Source: Bdellovibrionia bacterium
Lineage (GTDB): Bacteria > Bdellovibrionota > Bdellovibrionia > Bdellovibrionales > JAGQZY01
DNA length: 64,000 nucleotides
Assembly: GCA_030424715.1 (NCBI GenBank)
Contig: JAUHWH010000001.1
Coordinates: 620,001 to 684,000, forward strand
Reading direction: 5' to 3'
The translations under genes were made by a program, and so were the position numbers. Positions 19,328 through 27,920 of this stretch are shown here, one piece after another. How positions within the stretch are numbered: the first letter of the stretch is position 1; each line of letters opens with the position of its first letter. A model generated the notes under the pieces. The model did not search any database. It was not told the origin of the DNA and saw nothing but the letters and a program-made list of their open reading frames with translations.

Positions 19328-20512
19328 TTGAACGAAGCCGTTAACATCATTGATCTGGATTATAGCGACTCTTTGGCAGTCACGTGGGATATCGGTCGTA
19401 GATGTAACCTCGATTGCACATACTGCCCCTCGTACCGACACGACAATGTAAGTCCTTCTGCATCTCTCGATTCGCTCAAAGAAACGGCCCACTTTGTATT
19501 TAGGTATTTAGAGACAATGATGCCTTTTCGCTCTAATAAAGCGGCCACGATAGATTTTACTGGTGGAGAGCCTACCGCAAACCCCGAGTTTGTTGAATTT
19601 AGCTCCTGGCTTAGAAAGGAGCATAAAGAAAAATATCAGGAGCAATTTAGCCTCGAAGTTTGCTTAACCTCTAATGGAATCATTAGTGACCGGATGCGTG
19701 AAAGCTTGGTTGAAAATTACGAGTTCGCCACCTTTTCCTATCATTGCGAAGCTACCGAATCACAAAAAATCCGTTTTTTTAACAATATTGAAATTCTCAA
19801 GTCGACTTCTTTTAATATGAAGATCAATGTCATGTTTCACGCCCGTGATGACTATTTTGAAGAATGTCTGAGCGTCTGTGAAAGACTCCGCGCCCTCGGA
19901 GTGGATTTTGTCCCGAGACTGATCGGAGACAAGGACAATAAAGATCGATATAATCACCAATACAGCTCTCGACAAATAAACTGGATGAAAGAGTATTGGA
20001 AGAACCCCGAGGCCGTATTGTTTCAGTTGCTGGAACCCCGCGTCAGCACTGCCGATAAACCGGACTGTGAGAAGAAGCAATGCTCGGCGAGTAGTTTAGG
20101 GCGTCCTTGTTGTGGTAGTCGAAACATGAAGGTCTGCGGAGGTAGCAGCCAATGGCGAAACACCAAGTTCCTTGAGTCGACCGATTTTAAGGACTGGTAT
20201 TGCTCGGTGAATTGGTTCTTTCTTCATATCGAGCAACAAACGGGTCAGGTGTTTCATCATCAAACCTGCCAAGCCACCTTTGACTATGGCAGAGGGCCGA
20301 TAGGCCTTCTTTCAGATACGGGTACTATTTTAACAAATCTAAAAGAGCGAATTGCTACGAAATCAATGCCGATCATTCGGTGTTCTCGTCGACAGTGTGG
20401 CTGTGGCTTATGTGCTCCAAAGGCGCAAGACCTTGGGAGCCTTCTTAAAATTTTTCCCAAACACGTTGATGCGGACATTTTCCAGAATCGACAGCCCATA
20501 GAAAAGACTTGA
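19328..20512 (+). CDS. Radical SAM protein with cysteine-rich C-terminus (type 3)
   Basis: This encodes 394 residues from TTG 19328; AGGGAGG sits eight bases upstream and the preceding stop is 2 bp away. CNLDCTYC (Cys26, Cys30, Cys33) and FTGGEPTANPEF are canonical radical-SAM motifs. The C-terminal half is very cysteine-rich, including a pair separated by 21 residues (WYC to QTC), then RQCGCGLC near the end. The same C-x21-C spacing occurs in the protein at 23508. This suggests at least one auxiliary cluster. It is probably cotranscribed with the upstream type 1 gene. The reaction is unknown. Confidence 0.85.
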   Translation: MNEAVNIIDLDYSDSLAVTWDIGRRCNLDCTYCPSYRHDNVSPSASLDSLKETAHFVFRYLETMMPFRSNKAATIDFTGGEPTANPEFVEFSSWLRKEHKEKYQEQFSLEVCLTSNGIISDRMRESLVENYEFATFSYHCEATESQKIRFFNNIEILKSTSFNMKINVMFHARDDYFEECLSVCERLRALGVDFVPRLIGDKDNKDRYNHQYSSRQINWMKEYWKNPEAVLFQLLEPRVSTADKPDCEKKQCSASSLGRPCCGSRNMKVCGGSSQWRNTKFLESTDFKDWYCSVNWFFLHIEQQTGQVFHHQTCQATFDYGRGPIGLLSDTGTILTNLKERIATKSMPIIRCSRRQCGCGLCAPKAQDLGSLLKIFPKHVDADIFQNRQPIEKT

Positions 20513-20524
20513 GGCTTAATCTTT

Positions 20525-21499
20525 ATGTTGGTTGTAAAAAGCAAGACTGGAAAAAAAGCAACGGTCGGAATCTATGACGTCAGATTTGGAGACAAGGAAA
20601 ATTACGCCTGGCCGACTCCGTTTGACGAGCTTATCTTAGATTTTTCGGTGGAGTCCGTCTTTCGCTTCCAAGAAGACAAAGAAAGCTGGAGTGATTTTTT
20701 TAAAAAGATCCCGCCGGCAAAAATTGTTTTGCAAGTAAGTGATATCAGTTTTGCAGATGTTTCTGAACGCCTGAATGGTCTGCCAGAAATCCGCAACCGT
20801 CTGAGTGCAATCGAATTGCGGCCTTATTACCATCTGAAGCGGGTCGGATCGGCTGAAGCGCCGAGCGCGGCTCTTTATCGAAGCTTCGATTATGTTCCAA
20901 GTCCGAGCCGCCACTTTATTTTTATGAATCGTTCGGTGAATTTTTCTCGCAACAAATTTGCGGAGCTGCTCAGCGCAGAAAGCGCTTTGGATAATCAATA
21001 TTATATGAGTTGGTTAAACCGCTTCAAGGGCCCGAGCGTGGTACCAGATATTCTTCTACTTGATGATAAGACAGCTGACCATGTCCAACATCAATATCCG
21101 CCACAGTATTGTGATGCTATTGTCGACGTCTTCTGCGAAACCAACTCGGTATTCAGTGATCTGAGTCCGCAAATTTTAACTGAAAAAACTTGGCGACCGC
21201 TTTTGACAGGTCATCTGTTTTTGGGTTTTGGGTTCGTCGGCATGTATCAGTTTCTACAGAAGCAGGGCTTTGAGATCTACGATGAGATCTTTGATTATAG
21301 CTTTGACACAGTCTCCGATTTTGACACCCGAATGCAAAAATACTTTGATCAACTGAAAATATTTTCAAAACACCACTCGGTTGAGGACTTTAAAGCTATT
21401 CTTGCTAGGACTAGTCAAAAGCGTAAGCATAATCAATTTCTAGCCCAGCAAATGGCACAGGATGAACTATCTTCCGGGAGTCGACTGTTTGTTTTGTAA
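20525..21499 (+). CDS. Putative glycosyltransferase-like protein with TEKTWRPL motif
   Basis: This 324-residue soluble protein contains ILTEKTWRPLLTGHLFLGFG, then a conserved stretch MYQFLQKQGFEIYDEIFDYSFD. From memory, this motif typifies a family common in large marine phages and some bacteria that resembles GT10/exostosin-type glycosyltransferases. The E-K-x-W-R-P-L segment would correspond to the nucleotide-sugar binding region. That assignment was not tested. It sits 12 bp after a radical SAM gene in the same run. Sugar donor and acceptor are unknown. Confidence 0.5.
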   Translation: MLVVKSKTGKKATVGIYDVRFGDKENYAWPTPFDELILDFSVESVFRFQEDKESWSDFFKKIPPAKIVLQVSDISFADVSERLNGLPEIRNRLSAIELRPYYHLKRVGSAEAPSAALYRSFDYVPSPSRHFIFMNRSVNFSRNKFAELLSAESALDNQYYMSWLNRFKGPSVVPDILLLDDKTADHVQHQYPPQYCDAIVDVFCETNSVFSDLSPQILTEKTWRPLLTGHLFLGFGFVGMYQFLQKQGFEIYDEIFDYSFDTVSDFDTRMQKYFDQLKIFSKHHSVEDFKAILARTSQKRKHNQFLAQQMAQDELSSGSRLFVL

Positions 21500-21506
21500 G
21501 GGACTA

Positions 21507-21569
21507 GTGAAAGAAAACAGGTTTTTCTGGCGTTGTTGGATGGCGCTGCCTCAGGGTGAGCAGTGCTAG
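21507..21569 (+). CDS. Candidate 20-residue ORF coupled to the hydrolase gene
   Basis: GTG 21507 follows AAGGG by four bases and reads 20 codons to TAG 21567-21569, overlapping the GTG start of the next gene. The peptide has an aromatic core RFFWRCW and ends in Cys. It may be a real short peptide, a leader that sets translation of the next gene, or chance. Confidence 0.25.
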   Translation: MKENRFFWRCWMALPQGEQC

Positions 21570-22042
21570 TTGGACAGAAGCACGAAGCTCTTTTTCGAAC
21601 GAGTGCCCTCATTGTTGTAGATCCTTACTGGAAATTAGAACAGGAAGATTTCGAACGATTCCCATCCCACGAGCGAGAGTGCCAGGAATTCGTTTCGAAA
21701 AAAATCGAACCTTCTCTGAGGTACTTTCGTCAGGGTATCGTAACGACCTGGGGAGACCGTGATATTCATCCGGGGCTTCAACATCTTCGCCGTGTCTATA
21801 CAGCGTCGGAGTTGCAAGAACTCGTTTCTGTTTCCGAGCCGCTCTTTTTCTCAGGATTTCATTATGGGCGCTGTGTATTAAAAATGCCAGCAGGCCTCCG
21901 AGCGATGCAGTCCCTTGGTTATTCGTGCACCCTTCTTGAGGATCTGACGATGCTCTTTCCAGCAGACCAGCTACAGATTATGAGAAGCAACACGAGAAAG
22001 AGTGGTGTGGAGATCTTGTCATGTGAAGATGTTCAGTGCTAG
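21563..22042 (+). CDS. Isochorismatase-like cysteine hydrolase (short, divergent)
   Basis: This 159-residue protein has VVDPYWKLE near the N-terminus and LFFSGFHYGRCVLKMPAGLR followed by MQSLGYSCTLLEDLT. The second segment aligns by eye with the isochorismatase-family core (G-x-x-x-x-x-C-V-x-x-T-A... G-Y... D-A), placing the catalytic cysteine in GRC. The Asp in VVDP would be the triad aspartate. The expected cis-peptide region is not obvious, so activity is uncertain. It starts at GTG 21563 and overlaps the next gene's in-frame upstream region by a few bases. Confidence 0.45.
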   Translation: MLVGQKHEALFRTSALIVVDPYWKLEQEDFERFPSHERECQEFVSKKIEPSLRYFRQGIVTTWGDRDIHPGLQHLRRVYTASELQELVSVSEPLFFSGFHYGRCVLKMPAGLRAMQSLGYSCTLLEDLTMLFPADQLQIMRSNTRKSGVEILSCEDVQC

Positions 22043-22050
22043 GTATAGGC

Positions 22051-23358
22051 ATGTCAGAAACGAAGAATACGACATTCTGTCCGATTCCTTGGATTTTTCA
22101 AGCGGCACGTAATAACGGAGATATTCGGATATGTTGCCAAGCGAATGTTTCCCCGAATCGCGGGATCGTCCGAGACGAAGCTGGCCGAGCTTACAATGCG
22201 AGGCATGGGCGTTTGAGTGAGGCTCGCAACGCTCAGCTAATGAAAGAAGTCCGAAGAAACATGATGAATGGTTGCTGGTCGCAAGAATGTGTGCGGTGTC
22301 AACAGGAGGAAGCCTCTGGGCTAAACAGTCGACGCTCTTATGAACAAGAGCAGTGGCCATTACATCTTGAAGATGTCGTGCCGTTGACCAAATTCGATGG
22401 CTCTATTGCAGACGAGGACTTTCCGATTCAGTATTATGATCTTCGTTTTGGAAATCGTTGCAACTTGGCCTGCAGAATGTGTGGTCCCAGCGACTCTGAT
22501 AGTTGGTATGCAGATCACGTAGCGCTAACTGGAGAGAACCACTATCGAGACAGTCACGGTTCGGTCGTCCTTGAGCAAAAGGGCGAGCGTTGGTTGGATA
22601 GAAATAAAAGCTACGCTTGGTATAAGAGTGAAAAATTTTGGACAAGCCTGAGTAAACACGAAAACGGGTTAAAACATATATATATGGCGGGTGGAGAGCC
22701 CCTTTTGATCAAAGAGCATTATAAGTTTTTAGAACGATGCATCGAATCAGGGATGAGCTCAAGAATTTTACTTGAGTACAACACCAACTTAACATTGCTG
22801 CCCGACAACTTATTGTCCTTGTGGAAACAATTTCGAGAAGTGCGGATCGGTGCAAGTATCGATGGTTACGGAGAGACGTTTGAGTTTCAGAGATATCCTG
22901 GCCGTTGGGCTTCCGTTTACGAGAATCTTAAAAAGTTAGATAGGCAAGAAAAGCCTATCCACTCTTGGTTGGCATACACGGTCACGGTCTACAATGTTAT
23001 GCACCTCCCTGAGTTCATCCGTTGGAAAGTGGAGGACAGCGGCTTCTCTAGAATCAATAGCAGCCGGCGTCGGCCGACAGTGACTCATCATGTGGCCCAC
23101 AAGCCTGAGCATTTAAATGTGAAAGTCTTGTCAGACCACCAAAAATCGATAGTTTCTGAAAATTTTAAAAAGTATCGTACATACTTTATAGAGAACTTCG
23201 AACCAGCGCACCGAGACAGTGGTCTATCGATTTTAGACAGTGTCGAGTCCTATATGAACAGCTCTAGCTACCATGAACAATTTGGACCGCAATTGAAGCA
23301 GTTTTCAATGAAGCTCGACGCACTTAGGGGCCAGGACAGTTCACAGTTTTTACCTTAG
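22051..23358 (+). CDS. Radical SAM protein with N-terminal twitch-like domain (type 2)
   Basis: This encodes 435 residues from ATG 22051. The N-terminal module has Cys10 in FCPIPW, a Cys28-Cys29 pair exactly 18 residues later, and Cys75/Cys80/Cys83. The radical-SAM core follows: LRFGNRCNLACRMC (Cys137, Cys141, Cys144), MAGGEPLLIKEHY and SIDGYG. This architecture matches what I recall as the N_twi_rSAM family. The auxiliary cluster would sit before rather than after the barrel. The closest relatives in the window are the genes at 25747 and 39968. The product is unknown. Confidence 0.88.
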   Translation: MSETKNTTFCPIPWIFQAARNNGDIRICCQANVSPNRGIVRDEAGRAYNARHGRLSEARNAQLMKEVRRNMMNGCWSQECVRCQQEEASGLNSRRSYEQEQWPLHLEDVVPLTKFDGSIADEDFPIQYYDLRFGNRCNLACRMCGPSDSDSWYADHVALTGENHYRDSHGSVVLEQKGERWLDRNKSYAWYKSEKFWTSLSKHENGLKHIYMAGGEPLLIKEHYKFLERCIESGMSSRILLEYNTNLTLLPDNLLSLWKQFREVRIGASIDGYGETFEFQRYPGRWASVYENLKKLDRQEKPIHSWLAYTVTVYNVMHLPEFIRWKVEDSGFSRINSSRRRPTVTHHVAHKPEHLNVKVLSDHQKSIVSENFKKYRTYFIENFEPAHRDSGLSILDSVESYMNSSSYHEQFGPQLKQFSMKLDALRGQDSSQFLP

Positions 23359-23427
23359 GAGCCCTCGGGTGTAACCGATAGACTAACAATGCCTTGTCGA
23401 CTGATCTGAAAGTTTATCAAGGGTACA

Positions 23428-23511
23428 ATGGCGATGCTCGCTCATGGCGCTGTGCGCCACAAAAAGGCCTATATTGTTGCCTTCGTTTGGCCTAGTTTCC
23501 CTTTCGTATGA
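23428..23511 (+). CDS. Candidate 27-residue ORF overlapping a radical SAM gene by ATGA
   Basis: ATG 23428 is preceded by AAGGG (23419-23423). The frame reads 27 codons, beginning MAMLAHGAVRHKK and ending VAFVWPSFPFV, and stops at TGA 23509-23511, overlapping the ATG of the radical SAM gene at 23508. The 149-bp gap otherwise has no content. Small peptides coupled to radical SAM/SPASM genes are typical of RiPP precursors, but there is no conserved core or Cys pattern to prove it. Confidence 0.35.
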   Translation: MAMLAHGAVRHKKAYIVAFVWPSFPFV

Positions 23512-24689
23512 GCATTTGGTCGGATTACGATTTTACAAAGATTCCACTCGATTCAATCGAGAGAGTTGGACAGCGGACATTATTGTATCGCGACTTGTTT
23601 TGTGTCAGTTGGCTTTTGGGACGCTTTTGTAATTATAAATGTTCTTACTGCTGGCCCTACGCGCGTTCCGATGTCAAAGATCACCGTTCAACGGAGCTAG
23701 TGTTAAAAACACTCGGTGAAATCAAGCGGCAAGCGCGAGAAAGAGGTTTTAATTCTTTTCACTTTTCCTTTAGCGGTGGCGAACCAACCCTCCATCCAGG
23801 ATACCTCGATATTTTGAAACATTATGCCAACGATGCTGAAAATTGCAATTTTCAGTCGGTTCACATGACTAGTAATGTGAGTTTAGGTCTGGGATGGCTC
23901 AAGCGGTATGTTGAAGCCACCAAAAATCTACACCGAGTTAGTATTACAGCAAGCTACCACAAGGAATTTGCGGTCAAAGAGCGTTTTGCCGATAAGCTGG
24001 TCTTCTTACAGGAAAACGACGTGCATGTAACAATCAACTCTGTAATGGTTCCTGAAAGGTTCGAGGCGATTTGGGACGACATGCTGTATTTTCACGAAAG
24101 AGGTATAAACGTCACCCTCAAGCCTCAGAGCAACCCAACCGCGACGAAAATTGTAGATGGCTACACCGAGGATATGTTGAAAAAATTAAAAAATGGAATG
24201 CCCCAACGAAACTACACCATGGCACGTATGAAAGGCGTGGGTAAACAGAGTTCACGCCCGAGCCCAGGGTTTGGAAAGCTTCCGCGAGATCCGGATGTCA
24301 ACGAGCCGATTCCGCCCCATTTTCAGGTCGAATTGAATGATGAGAATGGTAAAGCTTGGTATTTGGATCAAGCCGAGCGATTCAACGCTTTTGAGTTTAA
24401 TAATTTTAAGGGCTGGGAGTGTAGCTCGGGTTATCGGAGTATTATTATCCGAGAGCCTGATGGGTCGGTAAAGAGAAGCTATAGCTGTAGCGACGCCCCT
24501 TTGGGCACTATCGAAGCCGGCTTTGACCTGTTTAAAAGCCCCAGGGCCTGCCAAACTGAAAGCTGTGTGAGTAGCGCTGATAGTAAAATTCCTAAAAGAA
24601 AACCGGGGGCGCCCCTGCCGCTGTGGCCTGGCGACAAAACTTTCGAGAACCGATGTACAGATTCAATGAAGTCAAGACGATCCATTTAG
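23508..24689 (+). CDS. Radical SAM protein (type 3) with C-terminal SPASM-like cysteines
   Basis: This 393-residue protein has CNYKCSYC at Cys41, Cys45 and Cys48 and FSGGEPTLHPGY. An in-frame stop 12 bp upstream fixes the start near ATG 23508. The C-terminal half has WEC and SYSC separated by 21 residues, the same spacing as in the protein at 19328, then CQTESC. It is more distant from the type 1 and type 2 proteins. It sits between a type 2 and a type 1 gene and its 3' end overlaps the latter's start. The substrate is unknown. Confidence 0.85.
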   Translation: MSIWSDYDFTKIPLDSIERVGQRTLLYRDLFCVSWLLGRFCNYKCSYCWPYARSDVKDHRSTELVLKTLGEIKRQARERGFNSFHFSFSGGEPTLHPGYLDILKHYANDAENCNFQSVHMTSNVSLGLGWLKRYVEATKNLHRVSITASYHKEFAVKERFADKLVFLQENDVHVTINSVMVPERFEAIWDDMLYFHERGINVTLKPQSNPTATKIVDGYTEDMLKKLKNGMPQRNYTMARMKGVGKQSSRPSPGFGKLPRDPDVNEPIPPHFQVELNDENGKAWYLDQAERFNAFEFNNFKGWECSSGYRSIIIREPDGSVKRSYSCSDAPLGTIEAGFDLFKSPRACQTESCVSSADSKIPKRKPGAPLPLWPGDKTFENRCTDSMKSRRSI

Positions 24690-25750
24690 AAATTACATCG
24701 AAGTGTAATGCTCGTTGCCCGATGTGCTTGAGAACCGTTTGTGGGGGTCAGAACAATCCAAACCTGCCCCTCGTCGAATTGGGTATGGTCGAAATCAAGA
24801 AAATATTTCCAATACCTTTTATAAAGCAATTAGACCGTATGTACATGTGCGGTAATTACGGCGACCCTATAGTGGCGCAAGACACGTTAAAAGTGTTTCG
24901 TTACTTCAGAGATGTCAATCCTGAGATACGACTAGATATGTTTACCAACGGTTCTGCTAAGAATGAGGCTTGGTGGCAAGAGCTTGCTGGGGTTATTGAC
25001 CTGGTTCACTTTAGTGTTGATGGACTTGCCGATACAAACCATATCTATCGCAAAGGTACCCACTTCCCTACAATCATGAAAAATATTGAGGCTTACCGAG
25101 GAGCCGGTGGTGAAGCGGTGTGGGACTACATCGTTTTTAGACACAACGAGCATCAAATTCACGAGGCCGAGCAACTTGCGGTGGAGTTGGGCTTTAAGAG
25201 TTTTAATATCAAGAAGACGGGGCGTTTTTTTAGTAATTCAAGGATGGAATCGAAGGGCAAGCAAGAAGTTTACAACAGGGAAGGAGATCTCGACTACTAC
25301 ATCGAGATGCCTCTGAGTAAAAAGTACCATAATTCCGCAGTCGCGAAAGAACAGGCATTGATAGACAAATATGGAAGTCTAGAAAGTTATCTAGATAAAA
25401 CGCCGATTAATTGTAAGGTGGCTAAAGAGAAGAGCCTCTACATCACTGCAACCGGCGATGCCTTTCCATGTTGTTGGACCGCGAATCAGCTTTACCCTTG
25501 GTATTTCCCAAACCAGAAATCTTACATGTGGAAGCTCCTAGAAAAACTAGAGAATGGTCCTTCGGATATGAGTGCTCTTCAGCATGGTTTAGAGAAAGTA
25601 GTGAATGGTGAGTTTTTTCAAGACGTTCTTTTAAAGAGCTGGAAAGCGAAAAGTATTAAAAAAGGCCGGCCGAAGTGTTGCGCCAAAACCTGCGGATCTG
25701 AGTTTGACCCGTTCCGGGCACAGTTTAGCGAATCTTCGCCCCCCGCTTAA
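24653..25750 (+). CDS. Radical SAM protein with C-terminal twitch-like module (type 1)
   Basis: This encodes 365 residues from ATG 24653, giving a 37-bp overlap with the previous gene; an earlier in-frame start at 24623 is less likely because other type 1 proteins begin close to the barrel. CNARCPMC lies at Cys18/22/25. GDP replaces GGEP (CGNYGDP). HFSVDGLADTNHIYRKGTHF and VFRHNEHQIHEAE are shared with the proteins at 18321, 37352 and 41431. The C-terminal INCKVAKEKSLYI...FPCCW and CCAKTCG would hold the auxiliary cluster. Its stop overlaps the convergent neighbour by 4 bp. Confidence 0.88.
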   Translation: MYRFNEVKTIHLEITSKCNARCPMCLRTVCGGQNNPNLPLVELGMVEIKKIFPIPFIKQLDRMYMCGNYGDPIVAQDTLKVFRYFRDVNPEIRLDMFTNGSAKNEAWWQELAGVIDLVHFSVDGLADTNHIYRKGTHFPTIMKNIEAYRGAGGEAVWDYIVFRHNEHQIHEAEQLAVELGFKSFNIKKTGRFFSNSRMESKGKQEVYNREGDLDYYIEMPLSKKYHNSAVAKEQALIDKYGSLESYLDKTPINCKVAKEKSLYITATGDAFPCCWTANQLYPWYFPNQKSYMWKLLEKLENGPSDMSALQHGLEKVVNGEFFQDVLLKSWKAKSIKKGRPKCCAKTCGSEFDPFRAQFSESSPPA

Positions 25751-27156
25751 AGCGAGAGTTGAGGGTCGTTGTTCGGGCGTACGACAAGTGGGGCCATTTC
25801 AGGAAAGGTCTTAACAAAAGATGTGCCGCGAATATCATCCATTTTTTGAATGTACTCAATAAACTCGGGCATTCTTTGAGACCAGTCTTCAGACTCCATA
25901 AAGCTAACCATACCCATCAGTCGTTTAATACCATAGCCGCTGTTTATAAAGTCGGTATCGTTGCGATGATTGGCTTGTAGCCAAAGGGAGAAGTCTTCAA
26001 ATTTTTTGCGGATCCGCTGTTTCATCCACCGCGGAAATACTTTGATGTTCAGATGAGCCGGATGATAGACGAAGTGAAAGTTCATTAATCCTGCACCCAG
26101 GGGCCAGGGGTTAATTTTTTTATAATTTTGCTCAAGCTTCCATTTGATGAAGTCAGGGATATAGTACATATTCAACATCTGAACGGCGCAGGCGATGGTG
26201 ATTTCAACGTGGTCTGGAGTTTCGTCAAGTCGGCTTAACTGGGCTTCGATTTGAGGCCACTTCGATGGAAAGCGTATATAATCATTCATATCGGCAAAGC
26301 TATCGATGCTAAAGTGAAACCGAACACGCTTGAACTTTTCCCACAAAGTAAAAAGTCGGTCAGGCATTTCAATGCCGTTACTATTGTAACGGAGCTCGAT
26401 TTTCTTTGCATAGCCGCGTTCTATACACTCTTCTAACAGGTCGTAATGTTCTTTGATGATGGTACTCTCCCCACCGGCGAAGTAGAGCTGCCGCATGTGA
26501 GGAATTTGGTCGTAAAGTTGTTTCCAAAATTCAGGATTATCGCGGTGCCAATCGTAGGAAGCACCATCCACTTTGCCCTTGTTGTTCCACATCATGACTT
26601 CTTTTAAAGACGCATTTTTTAACTGGGGATAGAGCTTGTTCCAGTCTGAGACCCACATGGAGCTATCGTGGGGCGAGCACATAACACACTTTAAATTGCA
26701 CTTGGTCCCAAGGCGCAAATCCACGTAATACATTTTAGGGGGGACAGAACCATCGACTTGGGTGTCACTGACCAGCGCTTTTGTATCGACCCGTCGGTTC
26801 CAGTACTCGGTTTCCCAATTTCTTTTGGAGCGGTGGCCAGCGGCCTCCTCTTTAAAGCATTTCGAGCAAGAAGGAGGGACCTTTCCGTTCAGCATAGCCT
26901 GCCTCACAGAGCGCATATACAAGTTGTTCCAGCCGCTTAGGAGGTCGGTGTGATTGAGATTGGCCGGCTTCCCATCATCATTTTTGACGATACCAACTTC
27001 TCCGCCCCACTTTTTATCGTTGGTGGCCCCTGCTGAAGACGCATTGGCGGTGCAGCAGACACGCATATGACCATTGGGGCGCGTTGACATGTGGATCCAG
27101 GGTAAGATGCAAAAGGTGGGGCTAATTGTGGTGGTGTCGAAGGTTTTCTTGTCCAT
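25747..27156 (-). CDS. Radical SAM protein with N-terminal twitch-like domain (type 2)
   Basis: This 469-residue protein has Cys16 in FCILPW, Cys34-Cys35 exactly 18 residues on, then Cys97-x2-Cys100. The radical-SAM motif CNLKCVMC is at Cys153/157/160. The GGEP motif reads GGES here (FAGGESTIIKEHY). FSIDSFADMNDYIRFPSKWP and the C-terminal DDIRGTSF are family features. It is on the minus strand, convergent with the gene at 24653 and sharing a TTAA with it. It is closely related to the proteins at 22051 and 39968. Confidence 0.88.
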   Translation of the reverse strand: MDKKTFDTTTISPTFCILPWIHMSTRPNGHMRVCCTANASSAGATNDKKWGGEVGIVKNDDGKPANLNHTDLLSGWNNLYMRSVRQAMLNGKVPPSCSKCFKEEAAGHRSKRNWETEYWNRRVDTKALVSDTQVDGSVPPKMYYVDLRLGTKCNLKCVMCSPHDSSMWVSDWNKLYPQLKNASLKEVMMWNNKGKVDGASYDWHRDNPEFWKQLYDQIPHMRQLYFAGGESTIIKEHYDLLEECIERGYAKKIELRYNSNGIEMPDRLFTLWEKFKRVRFHFSIDSFADMNDYIRFPSKWPQIEAQLSRLDETPDHVEITIACAVQMLNMYYIPDFIKWKLEQNYKKINPWPLGAGLMNFHFVYHPAHLNIKVFPRWMKQRIRKKFEDFSLWLQANHRNDTDFINSGYGIKRLMGMVSFMESEDWSQRMPEFIEYIQKMDDIRGTSFVKTFPEMAPLVVRPNNDPQLSL

Positions 27157-27209
27157 TGGGAGACACTAGCATCTTGCATAAATTATGATCTAGGATATAA
27201 AACCAAATA

Positions 27210-27920
27210 ATGCACAGCGATTCAGGCCAGGGGGAGGGACCCCTCGATATTATCTTTATTTCTTATTCAGAGTCCAATGCTGACAAGAATTGGCTAGAGC
27301 TGAAGCGCCGCTTTCCAAGAGCTAAGCGTGTGCATGGAGTTAAAGGAATTCGAGAAGCCCATATGAGAGCTGCTGAAAAGGCGGAAACAACATTCTTTTT
27401 TGTCGTCGATGGAGACAATCGTATTAACAAAGACTTTCGTTTTGAGAGACCGGCAGTTGGTTTAAGAGAAGAAGCTCTGTATGTCTATCGATGCTACAAT
27501 CCGGTGAACGACCTGGTCTATGGCTATGGAGCCATAAAAATTTATAATAAAAGCTTGCTGCAGCCGGGACAGGATAAGCAATATACTGATTTCGCCACTC
27601 GCATAACGCAAGATTATGTGATTATTGATGAAGTGGCTTCATCCACCCATTTCTTTCACACTTCAGAAGAAGCGTGGAGAGGGGCCTTTCGCGAAGCCTA
27701 TAAACTGAGTTCTCAGTGTATCGACCGTCAAAATACTCAGCAAACACTCGACCGGTTGGTCCAGTGGTGCGAATCATCCAATGAGGTGACGAATGCCGCG
27801 TGGGTTTTGTTGGGGGCACGACAAGGACGCGACCTGGCGTCGCAAACCTCATCCCGAGATCTTGATATAAATAACTTTGATCAGCTACAGGTTTTTTTCA
27901 ATGAGCATGCACAAGCTTAG
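27210..27920 (+). CDS. Putative GT-A glycosyltransferase-like protein
   Basis: This 236-residue protein has DIIFISYSESNADKNWLELK, then RVHGVKGIREAHMRAAE, FFVVDGDNRI (a DxD-like metal and nucleotide-sugar motif) and RCYNPVNDLVYGYGAIKIYN. I recall this exact pattern from a family of glycosyltransferase-like proteins abundant in T4-like marine phages. The protein is soluble. It overlaps the next gene by 20 bp. The substrate is unknown and the annotation rests on motif recognition only. Confidence 0.55.
   Translation: MHSDSGQGEGPLDIIFISYSESNADKNWLELKRRFPRAKRVHGVKGIREAHMRAAEKAETTFFFVVDGDNRINKDFRFERPAVGLREEALYVYRCYNPVNDLVYGYGAIKIYNKSLLQPGQDKQYTDFATRITQDYVIIDEVASSTHFFHTSEEAWRGAFREAYKLSSQCIDRQNTQQTLDRLVQWCESSNEVTNAAWVLLGARQGRDLASQTSSRDLDINNFDQLQVFFNEHAQA

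Noticed and set aside
24623-24689. 67-bp overlap of the 23508 and 24653 genes as evidence of a fused protein or frameshift
   Set aside because: The later ATG 24653 matches the normal type 1 start, so a simple overlap of 37 bp explains the data.
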